Below are positions 4,705 through 5,132 of a stretch of 5,132 nucleotides of DNA, piece by piece. The stretch lies in contig VBAU01000069.1 in the NCBI GenBank assembly GCA_005883855.1, positions 1 through 5,132 of the forward strand, given 5' to 3'. The stretch's first letter is position 1; each line of letters starts with the position of its first letter. A program made the translations under genes and the position numbers. The DNA is from Bacteroidota bacterium. GTDB taxonomy: Bacteria > Bacteroidota > Bacteroidia > Chitinophagales > Chitinophagaceae. The notes under the pieces were generated by a model, which saw only the letters and a program-made list of their open reading frames with translations, was not told the DNA's origin and searched no databases.

Positions 4705-5132
4705 ATGGATAAGTTTTTAAAACGCATTATCTGGCTGTTTATAATCGCCCCCGCTACTTACCTGGCCATTGTTTGGAATACAGTTCCTAATACAGTGCCT
4801 CTGCATGCTAATTTAAAAGGAGTCGTTGATCGCTATGGCAGCAAAAATGAGCTGATCACTATGACAGTGATATTGACAGTCGTAAATCTGCTTGTTTATT
4901 TGTTGTTACCGCAGGTTTACCGCATCGACCCAAGAAGATATGCTCCAGAAAATAAAAGCAGGTTGCAACGTATTGCCTTTGCTGTAACTTTATTTCTTGC
5001 AGCGGTTCTTTGCATGCTCATTTACAGCAGCATTCATGAGGACATGGCATTCAAAGGCCGGTTCGTCCTGCCGGGAGTAGGCTTGTTGATCGCTGTCGTC
5101 GGTAACTATATATACAATATCAAACCGAATTA
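4705..5132 (+). CDS. sdpI: SdpI-like membrane protein, C-terminus beyond window
   Basis: The first 142 residues of an open frame that runs off the right edge, so it is partial only because of the window. An N-terminal membrane helix (about 7-25) leads into the DUF1648-type segment VPNTVPLHANLKGVVDRYGSK (27-47). Two more hydrophobic helices follow at about 51-70 and 90-109, with the start of a fourth at 120-133. The last residues, GNYIYNIKPN, match the opening of the SdpI C-terminal domain, which usually continues YFVGIRTPW; the final bases TA fit a Tyr codon. B. subtilis SdpI is both the immunity protein against SdpC and a signal receptor that sequesters SdpR. The two-base gap after sdpR suggests translational coupling. 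No SdpC-like toxin gene is visible, so it may be an orphan immunity or envelope-stress protein. Confidence 0.9.
   Translation, partial: MDKFLKRIIWLFIIAPATYLAIVWNTVPNTVPLHANLKGVVDRYGSKNELITMTVILTVVNLLVYLLLPQVYRIDPRRYAPENKSRLQRIAFAVTLFLAAVLCMLIYSSIHEDMAFKGRFVLPGVGLLIAVVGNYIYNIKPN

Overview
The window looks like chromosomal DNA from a member of the Bacteroidota, most plausibly a Chitinophagaceae-like organism. The reasons are: short Crp-type regulators with the TPETLSRIRK ending, promoter boxes fitting the Bacteroidota -7 consensus TAnnTTTG (perfect matches before the cupin and BrkB genes), no Shine-Dalgarno sequences before most starts, and intergenic DNA full of short palindromes. The phylum is fairly safe; the family is a guess.

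Layout. Four genes lie on the minus strand (bases 35-3698). In transcription order they are a YihY/BrkB membrane protein (2766-3698), a membrane-anchored diheme cytochrome c (1317-2297), a small Crp/Fnr regulator starting at TTG (548-1102) and a one-domain cupin (35-481). They are separated by 468, 214 and 66 bases, and at least the cupin and BrkB genes have their own promoter boxes, so this is not one tight operon. On the plus strand, divergent from BrkB across 740 bases, are an ArsR-family repressor of the SdpR type (4439-4702) and, two bases later, an SdpI-like membrane protein cut by the window edge (4705-5132). A perfect 10-bp inverted repeat lies on their predicted promoter.

How the genes work together. 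The clearest functional unit is the sdpR-sdpI pair: an autorepressor and its membrane partner, probably translationally coupled and controlled by the palindrome. The Crp regulator sits just upstream of the cupin and carries an inverted repeat over its own -7 box, so self-regulation, and perhaps control of the cupin, is plausible. The cytochrome and BrkB genes show no evident link to these.

The gaps hold the least expected content. A repeat (about 50-110 bases) occurs three times in the same orientation at 1262-1305, 2412-2507 and 3874-3981, in the gaps bounding the cytochrome and BrkB genes. A second family links a palindrome at 1177-1236 with a larger one at 4157-4318, whose arms are phased 7-base TTGANNN repeats. 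A third cluster of small GC-rich hairpins lies at 2555-2658. No RNA gene, CRISPR array, transposase or clear new defence system was seen.
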